Notes: generated by a model not told the origin, from the letters alone. Positions 52,969 to 62,806 are shown, numbered from the stretch's first letter. The stretch is 64,000 nucleotides of DNA from an uncultured Eggerthella sp. (GCA_958431815.1 CAUASB010000001.1:62001-126000); one strand, 5' to 3'. Numbers and translations: made by a program.

Positions 52969-54741
52969 TTAATCGGCCAAGGATCCCAACGACCACGAAT
53001 CGCTTTCCTTCTGCAGCTTAACCATTCGCGCAAACATGCCGTTCTTCGTCAGAAGCTCAGCAGGGGCGCCTTGCTCGGCCACCGTGCCATCGGCAAGCAC
53101 CACAACCTTGTCGGCGTTTTCAATGGTGCGCATACGATGCGCAATAACGATAACCGTCTTGCCTACCAGTAAACGGGAAAGCGCCTGCTGCACCTTGGTC
53201 TCATTTTCCACATCAAGCGAAGCGGTTGCCTCGTCCAACAACACAATGGGCGCATCTTTCAGCAGGGCACGCGCAATGGAAATACGCTGACGCTCACCAC
53301 CGGAAAGCTTGCTGCCGTTTTCGCCGATCATGGTGTTGTAACCTTCAGGCATGCGGCTTACGAACTCATCACAGTTTGCCGCCTTTGCCGCAGCCAGCAC
53401 CTCTTCATCAGTGGCATCGTGGCGGCCAAGACGAATGTTGCCCATAACCGTATCATCGAACAACAGCACATCCTGGAACACAATGGCGTAATCGCGCAGC
53501 AGGGTTTCGGAATCAACCGTGGAAACGTCCATGCCACCCACGGTAACAGTGCCTGCGGTAGCGTCCCAGAAGCGGGCCGCTAAACGGCTTACCGTCGACT
53601 TGCCGGAACCCGAAGGCCCAACCAATGCCGTAACCTCGCCTTCCTTCGCCGTGAAGCTCACGTCCTTCAGCACTTTATCGCCCGCACGGCCATCAGAGCC
53701 CGCACCGTAGCTGAAGGCAACGTGGTTGAACGCTACATCATGGCCTGACGGCTTGAAATCGGTAGAGCCGCTGGCAATGGGTTCTTCAGTGATGCTGCGC
53801 ATGCGCTTTGCCGAAGCCTCGGAAGCAAACAACTCCGCCACCAGCATCAACGCCTGGTCGAACGGGGTGTAAATGCGGCTTACCACCAGCAAAAACGCGA
53901 ACATCACCATGAAGTCGACCTGCCCTGCGGCAACCATAGCCGCGCCCGCAATAAGCGTGGTGGCAATACCTAAACGCATTACCGCAAAGGCAGAGTTCAC
54001 CAGCAAGCCGTTCAAAAGCTCACCCTTGGTGGTTTCGCGCTCCTGTGCATCGATGGTGCGGTACAGCCCTTCCAAGTAATGGGCTTCCTGATTAGTGGCA
54101 CGAATCTCGCGCACGCAATCAAGCGTTTCCTGCACTCCTTCGGTTACCCGTACCTTCGCCGCACGGTTGCGATCGAACACTGGCTGCATAGGCTTGCGCG
54201 TGGCGAACAGGATCAAGAACGCCACCGGCACGCTCCAAAATGCCGCAATGGCAAGCGGCCAGCAGAAGAACAGCGACACCACGAACACAATGGCCGAAGA
54301 GATAACCGCGCCCCACAACTCGCCCAACACATGGCTATAGGCGTGCTCCATGGTTTGCACATCGCCCAAAATGGTTTCAGTAAGGTCGGCCAAATCACGG
54401 CGCCCGAAAAACGAAAGCGGGAGCTTGCGCAAACGCTCGGCAATCTCTATGCGCTGGTTGCCGCACTCCTCATAGAACACGCAATAAGTGTTGTTGTACT
54501 GCTGCCAATTCGAGGCGAACAGCACCACGAAAAACACTACTAAGCCGATAACGAACGGCACCACATCGGGCAATTCGCCACCACCGGTAAGATGAGAAAC
54601 AAAGCCCGCCATGGCCATGAACAAAAAGCACATGCCAGCCATTACCACCAAGTTGGTGATGGCGGTCCACACAATGCCGCGCTTTACACCCGACATACCC
54701 TTGTCGGATAGGAAATACTTCTTTTGGAATGAGGCGGACAT
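52969..54741 (-). CDS. ABC transporter, fused membrane and ATP-binding domains (second of pair)
   Basis: 590 residues. An exporter-type six-helix domain (~1-310) is followed by an ATPase domain with Walker A VGPSGSGKST, signature KLSGGERQRIS, Walker B IVLLDEATASLD and H-loop VIAHRMRT. It directly follows its partner gene with no gap, so they form a heterodimer. Pairs of this kind beside AraC regulators resemble the IrtAB/YbtPQ siderophore importers, which have an exporter fold. This substrate is inferred, not shown. Confidence 0.88.
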   Translation of the reverse strand: MSASFQKKYFLSDKGMSGVKRGIVWTAITNLVVMAGMCFLFMAMAGFVSHLTGGGELPDVVPFVIGLVVFFVVLFASNWQQYNNTYCVFYEECGNQRIEIAERLRKLPLSFFGRRDLADLTETILGDVQTMEHAYSHVLGELWGAVISSAIVFVVSLFFCWPLAIAAFWSVPVAFLILFATRKPMQPVFDRNRAAKVRVTEGVQETLDCVREIRATNQEAHYLEGLYRTIDAQERETTKGELLNGLLVNSAFAVMRLGIATTLIAGAAMVAAGQVDFMVMFAFLLVVSRIYTPFDQALMLVAELFASEASAKRMRSITEEPIASGSTDFKPSGHDVAFNHVAFSYGAGSDGRAGDKVLKDVSFTAKEGEVTALVGPSGSGKSTVSRLAARFWDATAGTVTVGGMDVSTVDSETLLRDYAIVFQDVLLFDDTVMGNIRLGRHDATDEEVLAAAKAANCDEFVSRMPEGYNTMIGENGSKLSGGERQRISIARALLKDAPIVLLDEATASLDVENETKVQQALSRLLVGKTVIVIAHRMRTIENADKVVVLADGTVAEQGAPAELLTKNGMFARMVKLQKESDSWSLGSLAD

Positions 54742-56586
54742 TTATGCCTCACCTCCTTCCATAACAACTGCCGCTGGAACAGGCTGCCCTGAAGAGCCTT
54801 GAGCACCCGAGGGGATCTTCCAGCTTGCCGCCCTTTCATAGTCGGCCCACATATGCGCGTACAAGCCGCCCTTTTCTAGCAGCTGAGCATGCGTACCCTG
54901 CTCGGCCACACTGCCCTGGTTCAGCACCACAATGTTGTCGGCATCCACCACGGTGGAAAGACGATGGGCAATCATGATCACCGTGCGGCCTTCGGCCAAG
55001 CGGGCAAAAGCGCGTTGAATAAGAGCCTCGTTTTCGGGGTCGGCGAAGGCGGTTGCCTCGTCCAGCACCACAATGGGGGCGTTCTTCAAGATGGCACGCG
55101 CCAAAGCAACGCGCTGCACCTCGCCACCGGAAAGGTAAGCACCGCCGGTGCCCAGCATCGTGTCCAAACCATCGGGCAGTTTTGCCACTATGTCATCACA
55201 CTGGGCAGCACAAAGCGCCGCCTTTACTTCTTCATCGGTTGCATCGGGGCGTGCTGCACGCACATTTTCCGCCAACGTCTGGCGAAACAGCTGGTTGGTC
55301 TGGAACACGAAGGCAACCTGGTCCATCAGCTCATGCGGGTCGATATCGCGCACATCAACGCCGCCAACCTTCACACTGCCTCCCGTCGCATCCCAGAAGC
55401 GCGGTATCAGACTGGCGCAGGTGCTTTTGCCACCACCCGAAGGGCCAACCAGCGCCACTGTGGAACCGGCAGGAACCGAAAAACTCACGTGCGATACGGC
55501 AGGAGCCTCAGCGCCCTCATAAGTAAAGGAAACATCCTCAAAGCGCACATCGTTGCCGCGTGGATGCTGCGGGTTCTGAGAAACAGGCAGGGGCTTTGCC
55601 TCAAACACGCTGTTCACACGCGCAAGGGAATCGGCCGACATCTGGGAAGCCTCGCTTACGAACATCAACTTCGACATAGCTGTAGGGATCACCGCCGAGA
55701 AAATAGCGTAGAACGCGAAGTTCGCAACAAAATGGGCAAAATCCGCCTCGCCCGGGGCAAGCAGCAACGCCACCGGAAGCAGGAACACCACCAGGCCGTT
55801 CAACGCAGTAAGGTTCAGCACCTGCGGACCGCGGCAGAACGTGCCGGCATAGTCTTGCGCCATACGGGCATAGTCGGTTATGGAATCGTGAAACGCCTTG
55901 AACGAGTACACCGTTTGCTGGAACACCTTCACCACGGGAATGCCTCGCACGTATTCGGTGCCCGTCTTGTTCATGCGGGTAAGGGCGCCCATGTACTGCT
56001 TCATGAATTCCATGCCCTTGCCGCTCATCATGGCCATCATTGCCGCAATGGAAACAATCACGGCAATCAGACAGGCAACGCCCAAGCGCCAATCGAACAC
56101 GGCCAACAGCACCAGCATGCCCAGCACCATGGCAACCGAACCGGCAACGTCGGGCAACATATGGGCCAGCAACGTTTCAGTGGAAGAGGCGCAACCATCT
56201 ACCACACGGCGCAGCTCGCCGGAAGCATACGTGTCAAAGTAGCCAAGCGGCAGCTTCATCAGATGCTCGGTGGTCTGCTTTCGCATATTGGAAGCAGTGC
56301 GGAATGCCGCCATATGCGTGCACATTAAACCAGCGAAATACAGCACGATGCTTGCCAATGCAAAGCCAACTGCCCACCAGCCGTACCGGGCAATATCACC
56401 CGCTGCAGCCCAGTTGGGCGCAACGGCAATCAGGTCACGCGCAACAAACCAAATGCACACATAGGGCCCGAAGCTCAACAGCTGAGACACCGCCGAAAGC
56501 AACATGCCCAGATAGGTAAGCCATTTGCGCGAGCCCGCAAAATCAAGGATCGCCACAATATCGCTCCTCTTCCTTTCCTTAGCCAT
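54742..56586 (-). CDS. ABC transporter, fused membrane and ATP-binding domains (first of pair)
   Basis: 614 residues from ATG 56586 (GAAGGAGAGT upstream); the frame is open to 57234, but that part is antisense to the AraC gene. Six spans to ~310, then an ATPase with Walker A VGPSGGGKSTCAS, signature YLSGGEVQRVALA, Walker B IVVLDEATAFAD (Ala-Phe-Ala where most have TASLD) and H-loop MIAHRLST. The degenerate D-loop suggests an asymmetric heterodimer with the next gene. Likely iron-siderophore or metal-related from context. Confidence 0.88.
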   Translation of the reverse strand: MAKERKRSDIVAILDFAGSRKWLTYLGMLLSAVSQLLSFGPYVCIWFVARDLIAVAPNWAAAGDIARYGWWAVGFALASIVLYFAGLMCTHMAAFRTASNMRKQTTEHLMKLPLGYFDTYASGELRRVVDGCASSTETLLAHMLPDVAGSVAMVLGMLVLLAVFDWRLGVACLIAVIVSIAAMMAMMSGKGMEFMKQYMGALTRMNKTGTEYVRGIPVVKVFQQTVYSFKAFHDSITDYARMAQDYAGTFCRGPQVLNLTALNGLVVFLLPVALLLAPGEADFAHFVANFAFYAIFSAVIPTAMSKLMFVSEASQMSADSLARVNSVFEAKPLPVSQNPQHPRGNDVRFEDVSFTYEGAEAPAVSHVSFSVPAGSTVALVGPSGGGKSTCASLIPRFWDATGGSVKVGGVDVRDIDPHELMDQVAFVFQTNQLFRQTLAENVRAARPDATDEEVKAALCAAQCDDIVAKLPDGLDTMLGTGGAYLSGGEVQRVALARAILKNAPIVVLDEATAFADPENEALIQRAFARLAEGRTVIMIAHRLSTVVDADNIVVLNQGSVAEQGTHAQLLEKGGLYAHMWADYERAASWKIPSGAQGSSGQPVPAAVVMEGGEA

Positions 56587-56760
56587 ACTCTCCTTCTTTC
56601 CCAAGCGCCGAAAGCAAAACCGAACCTCCGGCACGGTGCTTGCCCTCAAAGGCGTGCACCCCTTTGTTAACCGTAGTAAACTTACAGGCAGTAAAGCATC
56701 GTCTGCCGGCCCGACCGCATAGTAAAGACGAATTCGAACAAGAAGGAGACGATTCGGCAC

Positions 56761-57760
56761 ATGTTTGGAGCGCTCAGCGAAACCATGACAAAGCGTTACC
56801 TTCCCCAGTACCAACAGTTCGGCTTTTCGCTGGAAAACAAAGGAGCGGGTCTTATAGGCGTCGTTTCGTCTGAAACGGGAAGCGGCAGTGCATGGGTCAT
56901 GCCGATAAGCCCCCATTGCATGGTGCTGGAGCACCGTATTGTCCCCAAACGAGATATGCAGTTGCTGGAAATCACGCCCGAACCGTACGCATGCGTAAGC
57001 GAGGTAAGCACGCACACCGTTGAGTGCATGCCCAAAGCGCACATCAACCCCGCCAACGTTCGCCCAACGAAGCAGACGCCGCAAGAAAATCCGGTGTGCA
57101 CGTTCGTGCAAAACGAATGCGGCGAGGGGCATAGCCCCTTGAAGGAGGGCCGCCTGTACTACTCGCGCTCTATCCTGTTCGAACGAGAGTTTTTCCAAGA
57201 GCTGGAGCGCACGTACCCAGGGCAGTTCTCCCACCTTTTCGATGCGTTTTCAAAAGACTGGGGCGAAGAGGCATCGCTCGTCATCTGCAGCACCTTGCAT
57301 AACCTGCGCGCCGAGCGTTCTTTGGCCCCAGGTGCGCATCTCTTTGCCAAATCGATCATCAACGCCATGATTGCCGAGCTTGCCGCCGACCGCAGCACCA
57401 CACAGCATGCCCACGCCGGAGCAGGCAAAACGAAGCAAGCGCAGGTGGCCTTGCAGGCAAAAGCGCGTATCGAAGCACTGCTGGCAGAAGGCAAGGCACC
57501 ATCCATCGAAGCGCTTGCCGAACAGCTGTTTTGCAGCCGCTCGGCACTGTGTGCTGCTTTCAAACAGGACGGGCATAAGCATCGGTGCATTCACCCGTCA
57601 AAAGCGCATCGAACGAGCCGAAAAGCTGCTGGAAAACCAGGAACTGAGCATAGCGCAGGTTGCGGCGAAGCTGGGATTTGCGCGCCAAAGCGCCTTTTCC
57701 CATGCGTTCAAACAGGCCCACGGCGTATCACCTACCGAATGGCGCGAGCTCCATCGTTAG
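56761..57760 (+). pseudogene. AraC-family regulator interrupted by a frameshift
   Basis: The first frame encodes ~270 residues: a sensor part like PchR/YbtA-type siderophore regulators and the first HTH (SIEALAEQLFCSRSALCAAF). At 57571 (CAGGACGGGCATAAGC) the second half of the AraC domain continues in the +1 frame: GISIGAFTRQKRIERAEKLL ... QVAAKLGFARQSAFSHAFKQ ... GVSPTEWRELHR, ending at 57760. In the original frame translation runs to 57855 with unrelated residues. Two bases are probably missing. Divergent from the ABC pair; three AGTAAA repeats (near 56673, 56692 and 56720) lie between them. Confidence 0.85.
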
Positions 57761-57900
57761 CACACACCAAGCATAAAATTGCCGCCATATCCAAAGTGTT
57801 TGACCAGGCATTACGCAACACCTGTTCATCTGCACATATGAAAAAGCGCGGTTAACCTGGGCAAACGCATGAAGATTATAAGATTACCAATAAGTTTCTC

Positions 57901-57930
57901 TTGGTTAACAACATCGCAAAACGCTATATA
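57901..57930 (+). promoter_or_regulatory. Promoter of the DUF6110/P-type ATPase operon
   Basis: TTGGTT and TATATA are 18 bp apart in an AT-rich stretch, 38 bp before the DUF6110 start. Confidence 0.5.
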
Positions 57931-57942
57931 CTGAAGCAAGGA

Positions 57943-57957
57943 TTAGAAACGTTCTAA
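57943..57957. promoter_or_regulatory. Operator-like palindrome before the metal ATPase operon
   Basis: TTAGAA-ACG-TTCTAA is a 6+6 bp inverted repeat just downstream of the -10, overlapping the AGGAGG site region. It is a plausible metalloregulator site. Confidence 0.5.
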
Positions 57958-57967
57958 GGAGGACACA

Positions 57968-58234
57968 ATGAACCATGGAATTCTCGTAGGCGCTGGCTTT
58001 CTGCTGGGCACCCTTGGCGTTAAGGCACTGAAGAGCGAGCCCGCTCACAAGGCTGCTGTTGCCACCATCGCTCAGGGCTTGAAGCTCAAGGAAGGCGCCG
58101 AATCGCTGGTTGACGAAGCCAAGGCTGAATTCGACGATATCCTCGCTGAAGCAGGCTACGACAAGGCCGAAGAGGACGTTGAGGAAGAAGCTGCCGAGGA
58201 ACTCGAAGAAGCTCAGGAAGCCGAGGGCAAGTAG
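57968..58234 (+). CDS. DUF6110 family small protein
   Basis: 88 residues: a hydrophobic N-terminus (ILVGAGFLLGTLGVKAL), a middle helix and a very acidic tail rich in Glu and Ala. I match it to DUF6110 from memory; this family usually sits next to P1B ATPases. It could recruit metal through its acidic tail or act as a small ATPase subunit. The start has CTAAGGAGGACACA, a near-perfect binding site. It lies 5 bp before the ATPase, so co-translated. Confidence 0.78.
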   Translation: MNHGILVGAGFLLGTLGVKALKSEPAHKAAVATIAQGLKLKEGAESLVDEAKAEFDDILAEAGYDKAEEDVEEEAAEELEEAQEAEGK

Positions 58235-58239
58235 ACCCC

Positions 58240-60351
58240 ATGCGATTCGCGATCAAACATGAGATCCCCGGAAGGATCCGCTTCGACCTTCAGGGGAAAA
58301 TCCCTGAACCCGATGCGATCGCGCTCGAAGAAACGTTTTTGGCTCTTCCCTGCGTAACCAAGTGCGTTGCCTACCCGAAAGCAGGCAGCCTTGCTGTTAC
58401 CTTCGAGGCAGACAGCAAGGCTGAGCTTGCCGTGGCACGCACCACGGTGGTAAGCAAGCTCGAAGCGCTTACATACCAGGAAATCAAAGCTTGGGAACCC
58501 GAAAACTCGCTGATGCTGGCACCGCGTCCGCGCCATCTGTTCACCCAGATTGCCAACATGATCGTGTTCCGCGCCCTGCGACGCTGGTTTCTGCCGGCAC
58601 CGCTGCGTACCGCATGGACCATCATCTCGGCCATCCCGTTCTGGAAGGCCGCCTTCGATTCGCTGCGCCATGGCCGCCTTGACGTGCCCGTCTTGGACGG
58701 CGCCGCAATTGCCATGGGCTTCATCCAAGGCAAGCCGGCAACCGCTGGTAGCACCATCTTCCTTCTGAAGGTGGGCGAGATCCTGGAAGATTACACCCAG
58801 CGCCGCAGCGAAAGCAGCCTGGTACGCTCGCTCCTGGATATCCCCAGCACCGCCACTGTAGTGGAAGGCGACATCGAGCGTGAAGTGGGCATTTCCGAGC
58901 TGAAGCGCGGCGACACCATCGTGGTGCGCCTGGGTTGCCAGATCCCCGCCGACGGCGAGGTTATCTCCGGCGAAGCAGGCGTAAACCAGAGTTCGCTTAC
59001 CGGCGAGCCTTTGGCAATCGTGCGCAAGGCGGGCGACACCGTCTACGCCGGCACCGCCGTGGAGGAAGGCGAGATCTTCATCCGCGTTTCGGGCAACCCC
59101 GAGGAAAGTAAGCTGCGTTCCATCGTTTCGATGGTCGAGCAATCGGAAGCGCTCAAATCAGCAGATCAGAAGCATATCGAAGCCATGGCCGACAAACTGG
59201 TGCCGTGGAACTTCCTGCTGGCAGGCATCGTAGCGGCAACCACGCGCAACCTTACCAAGACGGCCGCGGCGCTGATGGTCGACTACTCGTGCGCGCTGCG
59301 CCTTTCCGGCTCCATTGCTGTTATGGCGGCACAGAGCGAAAGCGCCAAACGCGGCTTCACGGTGAAGGGCTCGCGCTACTTCAGCAACATGGCCGAAGCC
59401 GACGTTATCGTGTTCGACAAAACGGGCACGCTCACCCAGGCTACACCTTCGGTACGTGAGGTGACCAGCTACAACGAAATGCCTGCCGAAGAGGTGCTGC
59501 GCCTGGCGGCCTGCCTGGAAGAGCACTTCCCCCACCCTGTGGCGCGCGCCGTGGTGAACGAGGCCCTGAAGCAAGGACTCGAGCACCGCGAACGTCATGC
59601 AGAAGTGGAGTACGTGGTTGCCCATGGCATTGCATCGAGCATCAACGGCAAACGCTGCGTTATCGGCTCCGAGCACTTCGTGGTGGAAGATGAAAAAGTC
59701 GCCATCCCGGCCGAAGAGCTGGAAGCCATCCATGAAAAGGCCGCCGGCACGTCGCCGCTGTTCCTGGCGGTTGACAGCACGCTGTGGGGCGTTCTGTACA
59801 TCGAGGACCCGCTGAAAGAAAACGTGGCCGAGGTAGTGCAGGAACTGCGCAACGAGGGCTTCAAGCGCGTGATCATGCTCACCGGCGACAATGAGCGTTC
59901 CGCCCGCCGCATTGCCGCGAAAACCGGCATCACGGAATTCAAGGCCGACCTGTTGCCTGAGCACAAGCATGAAATCGTAGAGCAGCTGCAGGCTGAAGGC
60001 CACCGCGTTGTCATGGTAGGCGACGGAGTAAACGACTCGCCTGCGCTGGCGGCGGCACATGTCAGCATCGCCATGAGCGCCGGCAGCGCCGTGGCGCGCG
60101 AAGCCGCCGACATCTCGCTGGTATCCGACAACCTGCATTCGCTCGTGGAATTGCGCCAACTTTCCTGCATCTTGGAAAAGCGCATGAAGCAAGGATACAG
60201 TTTCACCATTGGATTCAACTCGCTGCTGTTGGCACTGGGAATCGGCGGTATCATCACGCCGCAGATATCTTCTTTGCTGCACAACTCCGGGACCATCGGC
60301 ATTTCCGCCTACAATTCTCGAAAGTTCCTCCCCGAAGCCGAAGAGGAATAA
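58240..60351 (+). CDS. Heavy-metal P1B-type ATPase
   Basis: 703 residues. The N-terminal ~75 residues are an HMA-like ferredoxin fold without the CxxC pair. Phosphorylation Asp393 is in VFDKTGTLTQ; the hinge is MVGDGVNDSPAL and the actuator motif is SSLTGEPL. The TM6 metal motif is DYSCALRLS rather than CPC, and the last span has LLHNSGTIGISAYNSRKFLP. This places it near CtpC-type Mn/Fe exporters rather than copper pumps. It exports a divalent metal from the cytoplasm; specificity is not certain. Confidence 0.92.
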   Translation: MRFAIKHEIPGRIRFDLQGKIPEPDAIALEETFLALPCVTKCVAYPKAGSLAVTFEADSKAELAVARTTVVSKLEALTYQEIKAWEPENSLMLAPRPRHLFTQIANMIVFRALRRWFLPAPLRTAWTIISAIPFWKAAFDSLRHGRLDVPVLDGAAIAMGFIQGKPATAGSTIFLLKVGEILEDYTQRRSESSLVRSLLDIPSTATVVEGDIEREVGISELKRGDTIVVRLGCQIPADGEVISGEAGVNQSSLTGEPLAIVRKAGDTVYAGTAVEEGEIFIRVSGNPEESKLRSIVSMVEQSEALKSADQKHIEAMADKLVPWNFLLAGIVAATTRNLTKTAAALMVDYSCALRLSGSIAVMAAQSESAKRGFTVKGSRYFSNMAEADVIVFDKTGTLTQATPSVREVTSYNEMPAEEVLRLAACLEEHFPHPVARAVVNEALKQGLEHRERHAEVEYVVAHGIASSINGKRCVIGSEHFVVEDEKVAIPAEELEAIHEKAAGTSPLFLAVDSTLWGVLYIEDPLKENVAEVVQELRNEGFKRVIMLTGDNERSARRIAAKTGITEFKADLLPEHKHEIVEQLQAEGHRVVMVGDGVNDSPALAAAHVSIAMSAGSAVAREAADISLVSDNLHSLVELRQLSCILEKRMKQGYSFTIGFNSLLLALGIGGIITPQISSLLHNSGTIGISAYNSRKFLPEAEEE

Positions 60352-60382
60352 GGGCCTCGGAACAAAGATTCCAGGGACCAGG

Positions 60383-60414
60383 AAGGGCTTGCAAGTTCGC
60401 GCTTGCAAGCCCTT
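60383..60414 (+). terminator. Terminator after the metal ATPase
   Basis: AAGGGCTTGCAAG and CTTGCAAGCCCTT form a 13 bp stem, with TTTTC following. Confidence 0.92.
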
Positions 60415-60551
60415 CTTTTCGTTGCAACCGACCGTCTTTGCGCATTGGGACCCGTCCAGCAGCCAGGCACGACCAGACCCAAAGCCTGCCGTTTGACAAC
60501 GTACAGATGTTCGCATATTCTTGAACTCCAAGTTGGCGAACGGATGTACGT

Positions 60552-62003
60552 ATGGATATTGCAACCAAGCTGGAAATACTGGCCGATGCGGCGAAATACG
60601 ATGTTGCCTGCACTTCTTCGGGCATCAACCGTTCTGCAAAGAAAGGCGAACTGGGCAACACGTTAGACGCGGGCATTTGCCACAGTTTCACGCCCGACGG
60701 GCGCTGCATCACGCTGCTCAAAGTGCTTATGACCAACGCGTGCGTCTACAACTGCGCCTACTGCGTGAACCGCGCCGAAAACGAGGTACGCCGCGCCCTG
60801 TTCAAGCCCCGCGAGCTGGCCGACCTTACCATCGGCTTCTACCGCCGCAACTATATAGAAGGGCTGTTTTTAAGCTCGGGCGTTATCAAAAGCCCCGATT
60901 ACACCACCGAGCTTATGATCAGCACGCTTTCCATCCTGCGAAACGAATACAAGTTCCGCGGCTACATCCATGCCAAAGCCGTGCCCGGCACCTCTCCTGA
61001 ACTGGTAGAACAGTTAGGGCATTTGGCCGACCGCATGAGCGTGAACATGGAACTGCCCTCACATCAGAGCTTGGCTCTGTTGGCACCCGACAAATCCAAA
61101 CAGAACATCGTGGCGCCCATGCGCCAGATAAAGAGTTCCATCGCCGAAGACCGCGACACGCGCGCCCTGATGCGCAAAAATACCACCTATTACTCGCAGG
61201 CGCCCATTGCGCGCAAAACGCGTGCGTTCGCCCCTGCTGGGCAATCGACGCAGATGATTATCGGGGCCACACCCGAATCGGATTATCAAATACTCACGCT
61301 TTCCAGCGCCCTGTACCGCACGCTTTCCCTGAAACGCGTGTTCTTCAGCGCCTACCTGCCGGTGAACACCGACAAGCGTCTGCCTTCTGCAGGTGTGCAA
61401 CTGAACCGCGAACACCGCCTGTACCAGGCCGATTGGCTTATGCGCTTCTATAAGTTCGATGCGAAGGAACTGATCGACAAGGCCCACCCATTCTTGGACC
61501 CAGAACTCGACCCGAAAGCCAACTGGGCACTGAACCACCTGGAGTGCTTTCCCGTGGAAGTGAATACCGCAAACCTTGAAACGCTGCTGCGCGTGCCGGG
61601 CATAGGACCGCGCGGCGCCCGCCACATCATCCGCGCTCGCCGCAGTACCTGCCTGCGCGAACCAGAACTGCGAAAACTGGGCATCGCTTTCAAACGTGCC
61701 CGCCACTTCATAACCTGCGCGGGCAAATACCAAGGCTGCAGCACGGAATTCGAGCCTGCTGTCCTGCGCGCCAAGCTCGCCGCACCTATCGACGGCGGCA
61801 GGCATGGCAGCCGAAGCGCCAAAGTGGCACCAGGCCAAATGAGTATCTTCGATCTAGCGCCAAAGAAAGAAAAACAAGCATTGCCCGCCTTCACCACACG
61901 CTTGAATCTTCCTGGGGAAATAGGGGCAGGCACCCGTTTCCCAGCTCAATCGCAAAACAGGGAAACGGAACCCGCCCCCATTTCCCCGCTGCCAGGGTGG
62001 TGA
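60552..62003 (+). CDS. Putative DNA modification/repair radical SAM protein (TIGR03916-like)
   Basis: 483 residues. The SAM-binding cluster is MTNACVYNCAYCVNRAENE (CxxxCxxC). Near the C-terminus a helix-hairpin-helix DNA-binding module reads LETLLRVPGIGPRGARHIIR. This fits the rSAM_link_UDG family, which co-occurs with a partner protein and often uracil-DNA glycosylase. The last ~40 residues are encoded by a REP-like palindrome (61914-61987), so this tail is probably not part of the ancestral protein. It overlaps the partner gene. Confidence 0.9.
   Translation: MDIATKLEILADAAKYDVACTSSGINRSAKKGELGNTLDAGICHSFTPDGRCITLLKVLMTNACVYNCAYCVNRAENEVRRALFKPRELADLTIGFYRRNYIEGLFLSSGVIKSPDYTTELMISTLSILRNEYKFRGYIHAKAVPGTSPELVEQLGHLADRMSVNMELPSHQSLALLAPDKSKQNIVAPMRQIKSSIAEDRDTRALMRKNTTYYSQAPIARKTRAFAPAGQSTQMIIGATPESDYQILTLSSALYRTLSLKRVFFSAYLPVNTDKRLPSAGVQLNREHRLYQADWLMRFYKFDAKELIDKAHPFLDPELDPKANWALNHLECFPVEVNTANLETLLRVPGIGPRGARHIIRARRSTCLREPELRKLGIAFKRARHFITCAGKYQGCSTEFEPAVLRAKLAAPIDGGRHGSRSAKVAPGQMSIFDLAPKKEKQALPAFTTRLNLPGEIGAGTRFPAQSQNRETEPAPISPLPGW
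61914..61987. repeat. REP-like long palindrome in the 3' coding end
   Basis: The left arm 61914-61942 and right arm 61960-61987 match as imperfect reverse complements (GGGGAAAT.GGGGC.GG....GTTTCCC) around a 17 nt loop. It resembles the palindromes linked to REP-associated tyrosine transposases in other bacteria; no such transposase is in the window. Confidence 0.75.
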
Positions 62004-62806
62004 GCGCAGTGCCCTACCCCGAACCTGACACATCGTACGCTTTTGTTTACGACGGCACATTGGAAGGCCTGCTGTGCGCAGTGTTCGAAACATATCGCCG
62101 CAAGCTGGTGCCCAGCGAAATCGTCACCAAGGATAACCTGCAGCTGCGTTTGACGCAGCAACCCATAACCATACCCAGCAGCCCTGCCATAGCCCAACGC
62201 GTGAAAAACGGGTTGTGCCGCACCTGCGGTGGCAGCACCTACGATGCCGTGCGCATTGCCTCGCTTTCGGACGATCCTTCGAAAGGCATGATTATCTGCG
62301 CATTCGTCCGCTATGCCATGGCGGAACGCGGCGATGTTACGGGGCAGCTGGCGCACCCATGCGTAGAGCCGCTGATTAAGCTGCATCGTTTCGTGGCAAA
62401 CGAACGTCACCGCATGATGCAGTTCTTGCGCTTCCGCGAAATGCAGGGAGGCGTATGGTTTGCCGCCTGCAACCCCAAGGCGAACGTGGTTCCCATCCTC
62501 ATGGGCTGGTTCGCCGAGCGTTTCAACACACAGCCTTTCATCATTTTCGACGAGGTGCACAACATAGCCGGCGTATCGCGCAACGAGGCATGGACCCTCG
62601 TGCAGAGCGACAGCCTTACCTTGCCGGAAGAAACCGCCGACGAAGCGCTTATGGCCGATGCCTGGAAACGCTTCTACGACACCGTTTCCATCAAAGACCG
62701 CTACCACCCGGAACTACGCCGTGCCTTCATGCCCAAACGCCTCTGGAAAAACATCACCGAAATGCAGGAGCGCGTCCCCGAAAACTCGCTGAAAATAACA
62801 AATTAG
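61997..62806 (+). CDS. Probable DNA metabolism partner protein (TIGR03915-like)
   Basis: 269 residues. The N-terminal YAFVYDGTLEGLLCAVFE and the middle segment HRFVANERHRMMQFLRFREM match the SAM_7_link_chp family, found beside the radical SAM protein above. In some genomes it is fused to uracil-DNA glycosylase; that part is absent here. Start GTG at 61997 or 62000 overlaps the radical SAM stop (GTGA), so translation is coupled. Its stop codon TAG lies within a palindrome at 62798-62824. Confidence 0.88.
   Translation: MVSAVPYPEPDTSYAFVYDGTLEGLLCAVFETYRRKLVPSEIVTKDNLQLRLTQQPITIPSSPAIAQRVKNGLCRTCGGSTYDAVRIASLSDDPSKGMIICAFVRYAMAERGDVTGQLAHPCVEPLIKLHRFVANERHRMMQFLRFREMQGGVWFAACNPKANVVPILMGWFAERFNTQPFIIFDEVHNIAGVSRNEAWTLVQSDSLTLPEETADEALMADAWKRFYDTVSIKDRYHPELRRAFMPKRLWKNITEMQERVPENSLKITN

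Noticed and set aside
54742..57234. 830-residue form of the first ABC protein
   Set aside because: The extra N-terminal ~216 residues are antisense to the AraC gene; the ATG at 56586 has a strong binding site and gives a normal ABC exporter-fold length.
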